Shown here: one piece after another, positions 21,236 through 33,040 of the stretch
Numbering within the stretch: the first letter of the stretch is position 1
Layout: each line of letters begins with the position of its first letter
DNA from: Lactarius indigo
Lineage: Eukaryota > Basidiomycota > Agaricomycetes > Russulales > Russulaceae
Reading direction: 5' to 3'
Assembly: GCA_025766275.1 (NCBI GenBank)
Contig: JAFKAC010000240.1
Coordinates: 1-49,434 of the forward strand
DNA length: 49,434 nt
The notes under the pieces: model-generated
Told to the model about the DNA's origin: nothing
What the model saw: only the letters and a program-made list of their open reading frames with translations
Databases searched by the model: none
Position numbers and translations under genes: made by a program

Positions 21236-21928
21236 TTGACGTTACATTTTTACGATCCGATTTTACGACCCTTTGATGACGACGACCGACTTGTGACATT
21301 ACTTTTTTTTTTTTTTGTTGTGTGTTTTGTTTTTACTACTTTACCAAGACGACTACGGACGAAATATCCTATTATATTTAATCGCACAGGGCCGAGATCT
21401 TGCAATGAATGATTTTTTAAAACGAATCTGGATGTCGAACCGCGGACATGGTAACAATTAGGCTTCCTGACGTCGGACTCTCTTCGAAGGACGGACGAAA
21501 TAGATTGAATCGTACAGGGCCGAGATCTCGCAAAGAATCGTTTTTTTAGAGAAATCCGGATGTTGACCGTGGATGCAGTAAGTTAGGCATCCTGACGTCG
21601 CGGTCTCTTTCGTACCCTTCGCAATCAGTCGATTCCAAAATCACGGGTGCCTTTCGTGCTCCAGGAGCATTCCTCCTACAAGGCTGATCTGTACTGATGA
21701 TGACCGTTGATTGATGACGTGCCAAAACCAGTCGTTGTTGGAACCTATCGGGAATCCCGCGACGAAAGAGCCCGAAGCTTATTTCACGGCCACGGTATTC
21801 TCAACATGTAGTGTTCTATGAGAACGAGATAGTGGGAAGCGAACAGAAATGATAGTAACAAACGACAGGAGGCAACGTGATGAAGGTCGCCATAAGTAAA
21901 GAAATGTGTAGTTCGTTCACAGCGAACT
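21236..21928. other. Intergenic region with a two-copy tandem repeat
   Basis: These 693 bases lie between the kinase stop and the sedolisin stop. It starts with a long T tract (21304-21316) in the kinase 3' region and then holds the repeat listed separately. No gene is seen. Confidence 0.5.
21355..21611 (+). repeat. Imperfect tandem repeat, about 136-base period, two copies
   Basis: Copy one starts ACGGACGAAATAT at 21355 and copy two ACGGACGAAATAG at 21491. Both contain ACAGGGCCGAGATCT, then GCAA-GAAT plus a T run, then TCCGGATGT/TCTGGATGT, then TAGGC(A/T)TCCTGACGTCG. Conserved blocks are separated by substitutions and short gaps. Function unknown; it could be a duplicated 3'-end or a transposon fragment. 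Confidence 0.75.
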
Positions 21929-24007
21929 CTATTTCTGACCTTCAAGTACTTTCACCAGTTCACGAAAGTCGGGTGTCCCAAGACCCGTAACCTACGGAGT
22001 TTCGGAGTTTGGAGTCAGCCCTGATGCTTGATGTCTGAAACGAAGAGACAAGTCTGCCAGGACTCACAGGATCCCACCCAGCTGTGGCGGAGAATCCATC
22101 AGTTTTGCAGCCCGGGTTCGAGCCAGACGTGATGTCGTTGAAGCCCGCTTTCCCTCGGCTGTACAGCCAGGGGTTGAGCCACCCGAGCGGCTTCTTGCCC
22201 TTCGAAATCAGGTAATCATTCAACAACGAGATCACGCCAGCTACAACCTGTACATAGGCGATCAGCTGGGTCCCCGAGGTCGGAAGGACAGAAAGGCTCA
22301 CTGGCGCAGAGCAACTCGTACCCCAGAATGTATCGAGTTTATCTTGGAAGATATACAAGAAGTCGTCCGCCTGCGCCGCGATGTCGGGGAAGCCGCGGCT
22401 CGTGGCACTGTGACAAGTAAGGAACAAGCCAGATCAGACCACGGTAATGAAACCCACTTGTAGAGGCCTTGGTATTTGTCTCCGATCTTCTCAAGAAAAG
22501 CGGACACAGCATCATCCTGAAATTCTTCGCGCTCGAAGTAGTTCGAGAACCCTCCCGAGGAGAAAGGCGCCGCGACCTCGGAGCCGTGGTAAATTGTGCC
22601 GCCGACGCTAGTTACCCAGGGACCTGTTAAAGCATGGTAGCGTGGTGAGCGCCATGATACTCGCGCTTGAGGACCATTCGCGAGCGGAGTGAAAAAAAAA
22701 TGCCACTCGTACATGATGCGGGGAATGTGGGGAGGAACTGCACCCTGCCAGAGTCGTCGTTGACTTTGCAGTCTTCACGGCCGACGGCATCGTCGCCGCT
22801 CGCGAAGATAACACTGACGCCACGTACGCCAAGCTTTGCGAATTCTCTGCACACAGAAAATGCATAGTCTTCCGAGAAATCTTGCTCAGAGCCGTCATAA
22901 GACGTGCTGATAGTCTGTGGGACGACCTCCTGGTCGGTCATATAGTTGAGCCAACGGAGGAAGCCCTCTTTGCCAGGGGTGCTGTAGTAGATGAGTGGGG
23001 TCGGGTACGCAATGGCTGAGGCGTACTGTAGGTCGACGTTCGCCTCCTCATGGGGATCGGCTGGGAGCACTTCGTCGCCGATCTGCTCAAATTCGTAAGT
23101 CGCGTAGGGGGCGTCGGTGCGATATTTATTCATGAAGGCCGTCAGATCGTCATCGCTCGGGTAATCGCCGAGATAGCCTGCAATCCCAAGCTTATTCTTG
23201 TTCTTAGCGGCAGGCACATAGCCCAACGTGTTGTACAGCTCGCGCAGGTACTGCGGCGTGACATGACCACTATCGAGCCGGTTCGACAGTACCTTTACGG
23301 GTTCTCCCGACGTCGACTCCGCCAGCGCCCCCGCTGCCCTACCAGAGCGCTTTCGCAGTCTCTGCCATTGCGTGCGTGGCGAGCCAAAGAATGTCGTCGG
23401 TGCGACAGTTTTCACGTGTGCGTGCAGAGCCGCGGGAAGCGCATAGCTGAGCGTGCGGAGAATGCGATCCTCAGTTTCGGTGTGCTGGTAGAGCTGGTAC
23501 GACGCGCCAAGGAGGGCGTTGGCCTGCGATACGGGCACGCCAGTGAGCGTCAGCCAGTCGCCGCCGTGCGATGTTGAGACCGAAGAAGATGGAATGCGGT
23601 GGTATTCAAACCAGGAGTTGATGAGCTCAAGTGTGTCCCGATGTGGCGCGACAAGGTCAGAGACCTGCCCTTTCGACAGGTGCTTCCCATATCTGCAACA
23701 TAGCAGTGGCATACGTTAAATACATCCGCGAACAGAGTAAGCGGACGTACTTTGGATGGCCGGGAGTGCTGACCTCGTAGAGAGCTTCAATCAAGGCGTT
23801 CTCACGTTGGGACTTCAGTGCAATGTGAAGGTCGATCGTAGATTCGGCGGCGGGGTGACCTAGATGTTCCCAGTTTAGGGGAACTGCATCCCACGCATGC
23901 TTCACGCGCATGTTCCCCCAATGTGGTTGGGGGGGCGTCGCGAGGGAGCAAAGAGGCGCGGCGGAGAGGACAGAGAACGCAGAGAACCAGTTGTAGCGCA
24001 TGGACAT
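21929..24007 (-). CDS. Secreted sedolisin / tripeptidyl-peptidase (peptidase family S53)
   Basis: Model: complement(21929..21991, 22068..22247, 22302..22407, 22458..22623, 22713..23692, 23751..24007), 1752 bases, 583 residues. The start MSMRYNWFSAFSVLSAAPLCSLA is a signal peptide. The pro-domain follows (AWDAVPLNWEHLGHPAAEST through about residue 190), then the catalytic domain. The Glu/Asp pair is in EEANVDLQYASAIAYP, the oxyanion and substrate region in VIFASGDDAVG and PWVTSVGGT, the catalytic serine in WGTSCSAP, and calcium ligands in DITSGSNPGC. Family members are acid-active, self-processing proteases that trim secreted peptides in the cell wall or medium. All introns keep phase. A broken paralogue lies about 8 kb away on the same strand, so a local duplication is likely. 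Confidence 0.93.
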
Positions 24008-24437
24008 GGGAAGTCACCGAATCTGATATAATATAACTCGTTGTATTGTTCAAATGGCAGGGTGTCAAGAGAGCCTGGGGACTGGAGCAGCTTGGGTGCG
24101 GCGGCACATCATCACGGCGTCTTAACTGAACTAGAGAACGGCGTTGACAGAATGGAGTTACTAAAACCAGAGGCACAACCGCAGCTCGCTCTAAGCCTTG
24201 GTCTTGAAGGAGGCCACCAGTGGTATGACCTGGACGCCATGGTGACCCGCGCAGAGGCTTAGCTGAGACTCGGACTCGGACAGGTAAATGAACCCAACAA
24301 AGAAAAGAGTCGATCGTTTATTTTTGGTGGGCGGACTGGCGCGACCCGGACGTTCTGACGGGTCGACCGCACGGCCCGGGCCCATTTGGGCATAACCGCG
24401 ACTTGTCCTGTAAGGAAACCATGCGTCCCATGACGTA
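24008..24437. promoter_or_regulatory. Upstream region of the sedolisin gene
   Basis: There are 430 bases between the sedolisin start (-) and the decayed gene (+). An AT-rich TATA-like patch ATATAATATAAC lies at about 24026-24037, some 20-30 bases upstream of the sedolisin ATG. Nothing else is recognised. Confidence 0.35.
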
Positions 24438-25635
24438 GTGGCCTGCAATCCTTCCTCTTTGGGAGCGTTACACCATCGAGTCAAAGACCTGGCTTCTTCT
24501 CGTCGATCATACGTTCCGGAACTCCATTGGAAGGCCTTTGACTCTGGAAAAGAGGAAATAGGAGGCTTGAAGGAGAAAGTCAAGGAGGTGTGGCAACCCG
24601 ACCTGACCCACTTTCCTGCCCCGAAGCTCACAGTGTGGAAGACGACGGGCGAACCGATTATCGACAAAGTAAATGTCAAAACATGCTTGGTGGATATGCT
24701 CAGCAACATCTACGAGGATACCATCGAGGAGGTCCACGCCGATGAGTAGGTGGCTGACCTTGGCCTCTCAGAGAGTCAGATTCTGCTCGTATAAGTGCCT
24801 GGTTCGTCACCCACTTCTACTGCCGCCGCGTTCTCATACGGGCTACAGTCACTGCGTCGAAGAAAGAGCACTCACTCGGAGGCACCCTCACTTCCGCAAT
24901 GGTCCAGAAAGCGGATGGAGTTCCCGGATTTATCAAGAAATACGAAACGGCGCTGGGTCGAAAGCGGAAGGTGACTGATACGGTGAGTCATTTTCGTATT
25001 CCATCAAGTTTTCAACCTCCAACAGTGAGGTTACACCCTCAAAGAAGCTCAACCGTTTGTCAGTAAAACAGCTTGGAAGGGTTACTTCGGTGGTTCGAAG
25101 CCGAATTTCTCTACTGACCAACGCGAAGTCATCCACCTCATCTGCATTGCATTTGTTGATGCAGAGGCGTGGGACACATCCAAGGAAAGTGATGTGAACT
25201 AGCTCTTTTTTTACGCATTCGTGCGTCATATCAAATCACTGCCGTCAAACGTTGCAAGTGACGGGACAGAGAAATTCGCCGTTAAACTGTGAGTCAGCGC
25301 GTTTGTAATATGCTTTTTGAGTTAAAACCCACTCTAACAGAGGCCAGGATCCGTGGCGATTGCCACTTATTATCCAAATCGGTGTAACGGCAGCACGGCC
25401 CTTGGGCCCGAAACTGGCTGCTTCCGAGTATCTCAGCCACTCCGCAATTGTCACCCGTCACGCTTATCTCGTCCATCACCACCAACTCATCAACCTGTCC
25501 TCGCTCACTTCGCCTCGCCTTGTCTTTCACCCTTCCTCCTTCATCTCGTCGTCAAATCTGTCGTTCCTTGCCTCGCCATCTTCCCCGTCTCTTCCGTCAT
25601 CGTCGGACGCCACCCGATTGCCCGTACTGGGCTAA
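24438..25635 (+). pseudogene. Decayed, unrecognised multi-exon gene
   Basis: Coding-like blocks follow one another: 24438-24747 (EELHWKAFDSG-like helical sequence, VKEVWQPDLTHFPAP, DMLSNIYEDTIEEVHADE), 24771-24979 (RISAWFVTHFYCRR, GFIKKYETALGRKRKV), 25029-25273 (FVSKTAWKGYFGGSKPNFST, VIHLICIAFVDAEAW, FYAFVRHIKSLPS) and 25327-25635 (DPWRLPLIIQIGVTAARPLG). The introns 24980-25025 and 25274-25326 have good ends, but a TGA (25026-25028) follows the first acceptor directly and a TAG (25200-25202) interrupts the third block in frame. The conserved-looking blocks suggest a once functional fungal protein. I do not know the family. Sequence errors at two stops could mimic decay. Confidence 0.5.
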
Positions 25636-26622
25636 CGTCGCCTTCAAGCCTCCCAACTGCGACGCCAACGGCCTCAAGTCTACCATGCTTCCACCACTCA
25701 CCATTCCTTTGCTTTCCCCGACGTCTTCATCGCCTCCTTCATGTCTTCACCCTCGGCCGATCGACTTCGCGCCATCGCCTCTCAAGCCACGACTCTTCGT
25801 CGAACTGTTCTAGTTCGCGCTCTCTGTCTCGGGCACAGGCGCGCCCAATATCGTTTAAATTTACCCTTCTTTTTCTGACATTTTTCTTTGTACTCGTAGT
25901 GCGCGTCGTTGATACCGCCGGCGCTGTCGTTCGGCCACGCTCCCTTGTTCTCCGACTCTCCTACTTTCCGATGACTCGTACCCTTTTCCCCGCGCTCGCC
26001 TCGTGTTTCCACCCGTTGATTCCCTCTCCACTTACGACTTTTAGTTTACCTTTTCCCACTTTTACACTTCCTTCCTCACACCTTTCGACTTAGTCGCGAT
26101 TTTACTTCGTTTGGCTTTAGGTACTGACCGCATGTATAAAAGCCTCGGGTTCGCGTTCGGAATGTGGCAGTTGATCTCCCCCATCCTTTCTCCTTCGCAT
26201 TTCGTGTGATTCAGCTAGCTTTCGGGTCAGGCCTTAAAGTCGAAGGCACTCGAATTGCTTTTTTTTTTTTCTCAATCGCCCGACTCGTACCCCTCATCTA
26301 CTTCAAGATCGACTCTCCTCTTGTCCTTTTCCGACTCTGCGCCGCTAACCCTTTGTACTTCTCTAGGTAAATTCCCTTCGCGATTGATCTAACGATCTTC
26401 GCGAAGAGTTCTTTTGCTCGGTTCTGCTCATCGTTTCTTTCGTCAACATCTCGGGTCATTCTTCTCGTATTATTCCCCTATCCTATCGTCATCCCGGGCT
26501 GCTTTCACTTTAACTCCCCTCTTCACCACCCTCTGCCCACGTTTACTCACGCACGCGCTTTCGAGCACGTTCATCGGGGAAGAAAAGGACTATCACATCT
26601 ATAAACCCAGGAGTGACTTTCT
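25636..26622. other. Pyrimidine-rich non-coding region with TATA-like box
   Basis: Nearly 1 kb is strongly C/T rich on the plus strand, with overlapping low-quality open frames. A TATAAAAG lies at 26135-26142, followed by a long CT-rich leader. It looks like a fungal promoter and 5' UTR, perhaps of a lost gene or for the small frame at 26623. An LTR remnant is possible but no direct repeat was found. Confidence 0.35.
26135..26142 (+). promoter_or_regulatory. TATA-like box (TATAAAAG)
   Basis: A consensus TATA box sits ahead of a CT-rich leader. No well supported gene lies within 400 bases downstream. Confidence 0.3.
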
Positions 26623-26821
26623 CATGTCGAAGTTTAGTCCTTCGCGGATGGCTGTGGAGGTTAATTCCGATCCACCGCATAGACCTGCGGTGGTCTTTTA
26701 CCGCCCAGTGCTTCAACGGGCGAGTATCGTCCGACTCGCGAACACATTGGATGTGTACAAGAACAAGAAGGACTTCATGTTTGTGGTTATATATAACAAG
26801 AACCATCGCAAGTGTCGATAA
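26623..26821 (+). CDS. Small orphan open frame, 65 residues, unknown
   Basis: Starting MSKFSPSRMAVEVNSDPPHR and ending NKNHRKCR, this frame lies downstream of the TATA-like box and CT-rich leader. The frame is open further upstream as well. It has a plausible amino-acid mix with a basic tail. No domain is recognised and no intron joins it to the P450 gene. It may be a gene fragment or chance. Confidence 0.25.
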
Positions 26822-27009
26822 ATATGACCATTCTTGGAAATGTATTGGATCAAAACTAAATACGGCACTTGTAATGCGACGTATCTCCACCATGGCGTAT
26901 TCTGTTCGGTTGAGGTCTCGCCAGATATGGGGGCTTTTATACACTTGAAGCGTCTACGGCTCTGCCCATAAATACGCACCTGCTAATAGTACTCTGGCCT
27001 AGTTCAGAC

Positions 27010-29145
27010 ATGCTGGTCACAATGATCGACTGCCTCGCCCTCTCTACATTTCTCTACATCCTCTTCGCCTTTCGTTCCCACAGAAGGCGAAAAGGCTTCC
27101 CGTATCCCCCAGGACCTCCGCCTTTGCCTGTCATTGGGAATTTGCTGGATGTCCCGAAGCTTTCTCCCTGGCTAGCCTACGCAAATATGTCTAAGAAATA
27201 CGGTAGGACTGAACTCTTCTGATATCTCTCATCGGAACGTTTATGTTTATAGGTGATGTCGTATGCCTTCAAGTTTTGGGCCAAGTAGTCGTCGTCCTGT
27301 GTTCGCCGACAGCCATCAAGGATTTACTCGAAAAGCGAGGAGAATTGTACGCAGATCGAACATCGTTCCCGATCTTTGAGATGTTCGCCTGATCTTTATC
27401 CTCTCCTCGCCATACGCACTGATTCCATTAATGTCCCAGAATGGGTATTGATTGGATGTTTTCAATTTGTAAAATGGGGAAATACTGGCGCGAAGGTAGA
27501 AAGCTATTAGATCGTAACCTCCGCCCAGGTGCAGCAGCCTTGGATCGGAATTTAGTTGAGGAAAAGACACGCGCGTTTCTTGGACAGTTACTTGCCACAC
27601 CGAAGGCCTACCGCGAACATCTCAGTTTGTTGGTCCCACCGTCACATTACCCGATCACCGTTAACTCGCATTGTAGCCTTCAGGGAAAGCTTGTCATGCG
27701 CCTCACCTACGGGTATGACTTGAGCGATGACGACGATATGTTAGTACCACCAAAGAAGATAGCTAACGTCATAAAACCGTTCTTCTTACCTGGAGCAGCA
27801 TTAGTAAATCATTTCCCATTTCGTGAGGCTTATTCATCCCCTGCTGTCATTTGAGTATCTCACAGCTATTTTCAGTGCGACGCCTCCCTTCATGGGTCCC
27901 TTGGTTCAAGTATGAGCCACTGGCGGGCGAATGTCGGGAGCTGGCACGGAGGATGAAGGACGAGCCTATGGACTTTGTGAGGAACTCCATGGTGTGAATT
28001 GGGCAGCATTCCGGAAATTTGTCTATACTGATGGATTGTCAGCGCGAAGGCACCGCAGTACCATCTTTAGCAACTGAATTCCTCCAAGAGGCAGACCTTC
28101 TGAGCGGCTTGGAACGTCAACATGCGGTGCAAGGCATCAAAGACGTTCTAGGGTCTCTCTTCCAAGGTAATTCCCTGCCCCATCTACGAGTTTATATAAT
28201 GCTTACACCAAGCACCAGCCGGCTCAGATACAGCACGTGTTCTCCCTATCCTCGTAGCTTGCTTCTTGGCTGACGCGTGATTTTCAGACCTTCATTGCTA
28301 TCTCCTCACTTTTCCTTGCACTTATCCTTTATCCAGAGGTTCAAAGGCGAGCACAGGCAGAACTTGACTCTGTCATCTCGAGAGATAGGTTGCCAACCTA
28401 CGATGACAAATCGCGTCTTCCATACATAGAAGCGATGTGTCAAGAGATAATGAGGTGGCATGTGGTAGTGCCACTCGGTGAGGGTCCCTCGCTCTCGTCA
28501 ATAGCGCCATGTACTAACATCTAAACGGAGGTGTTCCACACTCGCTAACTGATGATGACTTCTATAAGGGCTACTTTATTCCAAAAGGTTTGTAAGCATC
28601 CTTCAATGTTAGCCAAAGTAATCAACATTCTTCCCTGTAGGTGCCATGGTCATAGCTAACGCATGGTGCGCGACAGTTATATGGCACAGTTGCTGTCCAG
28701 AAGGTTCTGAGATTGATTGGCAGGGCTGTCCTGCACGACCCGGGGCTATATCTCGACCCAGAGGCATTCAATCCTAATCGATTCCTCAACGAAGATGGAA
28801 CTTTCCGCGACGATCCGATGATCTCGTTGGCGTTTGGCGCAGGCAGGCGGATATGCCCGGGGCGCCACCTCGTCGACGCGATAGTCTTCGTTGTGACAGC
28901 GTCGGTGTTGTCCGTGTTCAACGTAACGAGGGCCAGGGACAAGAATGGGAACGAGATTCCGGTCGCGGCCCCTCCCCTCGAGACAGTCCTACCCGACATT
29001 GCCATGTGAGTAAACCTATGACATGAGCCTGTTTATAGCTGATCTGGTGAAATCCGTTTAAAGTTTCCTGCCGGAGTTTGAGTGTTCTATTACTCCAAGA
29101 GATAAGGTCGCAGAGGACTTGATAAGGGCGAGTGCCTCGGCTTGA
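27010..29145 (+). CDS. Cytochrome P450 monooxygenase (microsomal)
   Basis: Twelve exons: 27010..27202, 27253..27382, 27440..27628, 27677..27822, 27876..27991, 28043..28166, 28219..28253, 28288..28477, 28531..28587, 28641..28665, 28724..29005, 29064..29145, giving 522 residues. An N-terminal membrane anchor is followed by the proline hinge YPPGPPPLPVIGN. The K-helix ExxR is in CQEIMRW, and the heme loop FGAGRRICPGRH supplies the cysteine ligand. It would hydroxylate or otherwise oxidise a small molecule at the ER membrane with a P450 reductase; the substrate is unknown. The I-helix AGSDT is followed by a problem: to stay in frame the next intron must be only 34 bases (28254-28287, GTAGCT...TTTCAG). 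Otherwise the gene has a one-base frameshift there. It sits between two sedolisin copies. Confidence 0.8.
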
Positions 29146-30001
29146 ACGTCACCGGTGCCGCACATTCTGTGGGCATCTATTCTCCACCCTTTTCCCACTC
29201 TATTGGATCGGTGTTCTGTAAATTCGGGGCCGACTGTATCAAGTATTTTAGCAGAGACCGCAGAGCCACTCTTTATGCACCTGTGCGATTATCTGCTCGC
29301 CGACGTGTTTCATAGCAAAGTACTCGTCAACAATCAATAGGTTATTAGGAAATAAGTATTTGGTTCGTCTTGATTTGTTTAGTTGCCGCTGGCAAGATAC
29401 AGTATGTCGGGATCTCTGTGGCGCACGCAATCGGACGAAGCTGCAACACACAAACTTGAACTAGGTGCTGCCAGAGTCTCCTAGGAGTTTCTCAATCAAC
29501 CGACAGTCTACTAGATGGGGGACGTCATTCTGCAAAACGCTCACGCAACATCTGCAAAACACCCCAGCTGTAGTGTCGACATCGAGATGCACTATTCTGC
29601 ATATACCTGCACCTCCAAACCTTGTTCTGGCTGTGTCTGAATGGAACTTTTTGACGAAGCGTAAAGCCAAACCCCACAAACACCTGGAGCTTCTACCACT
29701 CTAGGTTATTAGTAGCCCTCACAATTTCGGGTTCACTATACTATATCAGTCATAAATTTGTATAGACTTCCCATTTTATCGGTGTTCTGATATCTATACA
29801 ACCTGCTAGATTTTCGAGGCAGAAAGGCTACCAGGAAAGTACAACCTCGAGTTGGTGTGTTGAGTTGGAGTGCGAGTGTGAGTACTTATTCAACAGCAAC
29901 AGTATGTTCTCCACTCTGAATTAGGGGAGTCTGCAAACATAAACCAGAGCGTATGATTTTGGATCGCGGTGTAATCAGTACCATTAAAGCACAACCGATG
30001 A
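29146..30001. other. Intergenic stretch between P450 and sedolisin remnant
   Basis: This is an 856-base AT-rich stretch between convergent genes. I see no credible gene, repeat pair or RNA in it. Confidence 0.5.
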
Positions 30002-31898
30002 TCAGTTCCTCTCGTAAAGTATATCATGCAGTGTTTCAAAATCGGGTGTCCCTAGACCCGTAACCTATAGAACCTGAATCAGCCATCCTCGAAAATGAAG
30101 AGACAAATTAGAAGGATGTACAGGATCCCATCCGGCGATAGCGGAGAATCCATCAGTACCGCAGCCCGGATTCGAACCAGACGTGATGTCTTTGAACCCG
30201 TCGCCACGGTAGAGTATGCCGTATGGCAAAGGAAAGACGCACAGGCGCCGAGCAGCTCGTGCCCTGAAAGCGTGTCTGCTTCCCCTTGTTAACGATTATG
30301 AATTCGAGAGCCTGGGCAGAGACGTCAGGGATGCCGCGACCCAAGGGGCTGCACAAATTACAAAGTGAGAACTGGTTTGGCCTGGTCGCAGCAGCAATGA
30401 AACGCACTTATAGAAGCCGCTATAGTATGTGCTGCCCAGATTCCTCCGGAATCTGGGAACAACTTCGTCCTGGAAGTCCGGGCGCTCAAAGTAGTTCGAG
30501 AAGCCACCACCGGAGAGGACAGCAGCTTGTTCAGATCTGCCCGTCGTGCCCCCGACCGCAGTGACCCAGGGACCTGTGAGAGCGTGGGATGGTGAGTTAC
30601 TTGTGCCTGGGCTTGTGTACAGGAGGATCACCTCACGTAAAAGATGCAGGGGAGAAGGGGCGGAAGTGGACATTGCCAGACTCGTCCTTGCAGTTCCCTT
30701 CACCGACGCCGTCGTCACCGCTCGGGATGAGGGCACTGACGCCACGCGCGCCGAGCTCCTTAAACAGATCGCATATGCTCTTCGCTATGTCCGGCGGGAC
30801 ATCGTCCTCGTAGACGCCATACGACGAGGTGACCGTCTGCGGGATGTCCTCATGCTCTAGCAAGTGGCCTATCTAATTGATGAAATGATCGTCCTCATTG
30901 TGGGTACTGTAGAAGATGAGCGGGGTTGGGTACGTTGGGGCTGCAGTGTACTGAATGTTTTGATTCGCCTCCAAGCCAGGGTCGTCTGGATTGTACCCCC
31001 CATCCTTGATCCGGATGACCTCATAGGTCGCGTCGTTAGCTCCTTCGGGGCGAAATTCTTTCATGAACATCTTCAGGCCATCCAGGTTCGGGTACTCCTT
31101 AATGAAGCCAGCAACCCCGAGCCTGTTACGTTCCCCCGCGGCGGGATAGTAGCCCTCCATCTCGTACAGGTCGATCAGGAATACCGGATTAACGGAGCTG
31201 TCCCGGTTCGATAGCGTCGTCACGAGCTCCCCCCTGCCGCCGCGCATGCGTCGTTTCTGTCCTAGCCTGCGCGTAGAGCCAAAGTACGTCGTCGGGGAGA
31301 CAGATTTCACGTGCGCGTGTAGCCCTGCTGGGATCCCGTAGCTCATCGTGCGGAGAACCGTCAAGTTCGTCGCAGAGTGCCGGTAAAGTTGGTAAGATGC
31401 ACTGAGGAGGTCATTGGCTTGGGACACGGGTAGGACGTTTACCGTCAGCCAGCTGCTACCATGTGTCATCGAGATCATGGACGGCGACACGCCATAGTGC
31501 CTAAGCCAGGAATTGATGAGCTCAAGTGTGTGCGGGTCCGGCGCGACAAGGTCAGTGACCCGCTCCTTGGACAAGTACGCTCTATATCTGCAACAAAGCA
31601 GTAGCATGCATAGAGTACATCCGTGAACGGAGTGGCGAGGGACGTACTTTGGATGGCCGGGAGTGCTGACCTTGTGGAGGGCGTCAGTCAATGCATTCTC
31701 ATGTCGAGACTTGAGCGCAATGTGGAGATCAATCGTGGATTCAGCGGCGGGGTGGCCTAGATGTTCCCAGTTTGCGGGAACTTCATTCCACGCATGCTTC
31801 ATGTGCATGCTACCCCAATGCGGTTGGAGGGACTTCGCGAGGGGGGAAAGAGGCGCGGCGGAGAGGACAAAGAACGCAGGTAGCCGGTCGTAGCGCAT
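30002..31898 (-). pseudogene. Broken second copy of an S53 sedolisin
   Basis: It is clearly paralogous to the sedolisin at 21929-24007, with the same first intron position, the pro-domain (NWEHLGHPAAESTIDLHIAL) and the final exon VTGLGTPDF. Two lesions are seen. A TAG at 30873-30875 interrupts the frame at EDDHFIN, where the family has a tryptophan in the same helix; downstream sequence continues in the same frame (IGHLLEHEDIPQTVTSSYG). Secondly, after the catalytic GTSCSAP the sequence goes almost directly to PYGILYRGDGFKDI in another frame. The intron and about 25 codons present in the intact copy are missing. The Glu/Asp segment also differs (LEANQNIQYTAAPTYP, with Asn in place of Asp). 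All three argue against an active enzyme. Confidence 0.88.
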
Positions 31899-32982
31899 GA
31901 TTACTAGAGGCGAGAGAGGTGGTGTCTAGTTCTACGATATAACGAGCTTCCAAGGTAAGGTCTGGCCAAGCCCTAGGAATTGGAATGCCGAAAGCCCAAT
32001 TTCCAGTGAGACGCAGAACTTTTAAGGTATGTCCCAACCTCGGACTGACCTCAGGCGCGGAAATATCAAAACGGAGGTAGATGAACAGCCACAAGTCCAT
32101 TTGGATATGGATGGCCTCAACGTTTACATAGCGACAACAGTTGGCTAGATTTAGCCAGTGTCATGTTTCAGAGCAGCAAGTTATTCCACGAGGAACGCGG
32201 CGGAGGCATACAGACATCATGCTGAGAGACTGACCATGCGCGGGTTCCAATCTGTGCGCTTCCAGATTATATGACACTCATCAATGCGGCCGAGTGTCCT
32301 CAGCGTTGAACACGTTGAGCCGCAGACCAACTATCAAGGGCACCAAGCCGAGTAACCCACCACCAAAAAAAAGGTCACTGCTCCTCTCCTTTTGAAGACT
32401 TCCTGCCAGTCATATACCTTTTTTATCTCTAGCCAATGTCGAGCACTTGCTACTGTAAACCCCATATGATTGATGATTGCATTGTGGCCCGGGATGCTGG
32501 TGCAACCCTCTACTCCATTCGTTGGTACCGTCCCCAATACAGGGTTGTTCTATAGATCTGAAGGTTGGAAGGTCTCATGTCATATGTCACGATTGCTCAA
32601 CTCGGTATGATAAGGCCTGGAGCGTGGACGACTAAGTCACGGTGGTCTCCCAGGTGGTCAATGATGCCCCTAGCGAACTTATTTGGCTTCGAATCCTCAT
32701 GGCCATTTATTGGAGTATGGTTGTTACTGGTATTCCGTTCCACTTATTGTGCTCGATGACCTACTCAGTTATTCCTTCACGCGAGTTGTCTCAAGTCACG
32801 GCATAAGGTCGGAACCACAGGTACTGAACCTAAGTCGACCTACCCTATACGGATTTTGGGGACACCGCAGAGAGTGGAGGGCAGCTTATCTAACGAATGA
32901 CAATGACCGACTCGGAAGGCGTCCATGTTTGACAGAGTGCATACAGTGACGCGAACACGTCGTGGGAATTGGTGACTGTGTG

Positions 32983-32990
32983 TGACGTGG
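32983..32990 (+). promoter_or_regulatory. UPRE-like element TGACGTGG upstream of BiP
   Basis: TGACGTGG is the core bound by XBP1/Hac1-type bZIP factors in the unfolded protein response. It lies 112 bases before the BiP ATG, exactly the gene such factors induce. A second CGTGG core follows at 33003-33007 and a third lies nearby at about 32960. Binding is inferred. Confidence 0.5.
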
Positions 32991-33040
32991 CCAAATAGAA
33001 TACGTGGCCGTTGTGGTCCCGTGCTCGGGTCAAAAATAAA

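Noticed and set aside
25636..26622. Possible LTR with TATA box
   Set aside because: No second copy, no TG...CA ends with target duplication, and no gag/pol sequence nearby.
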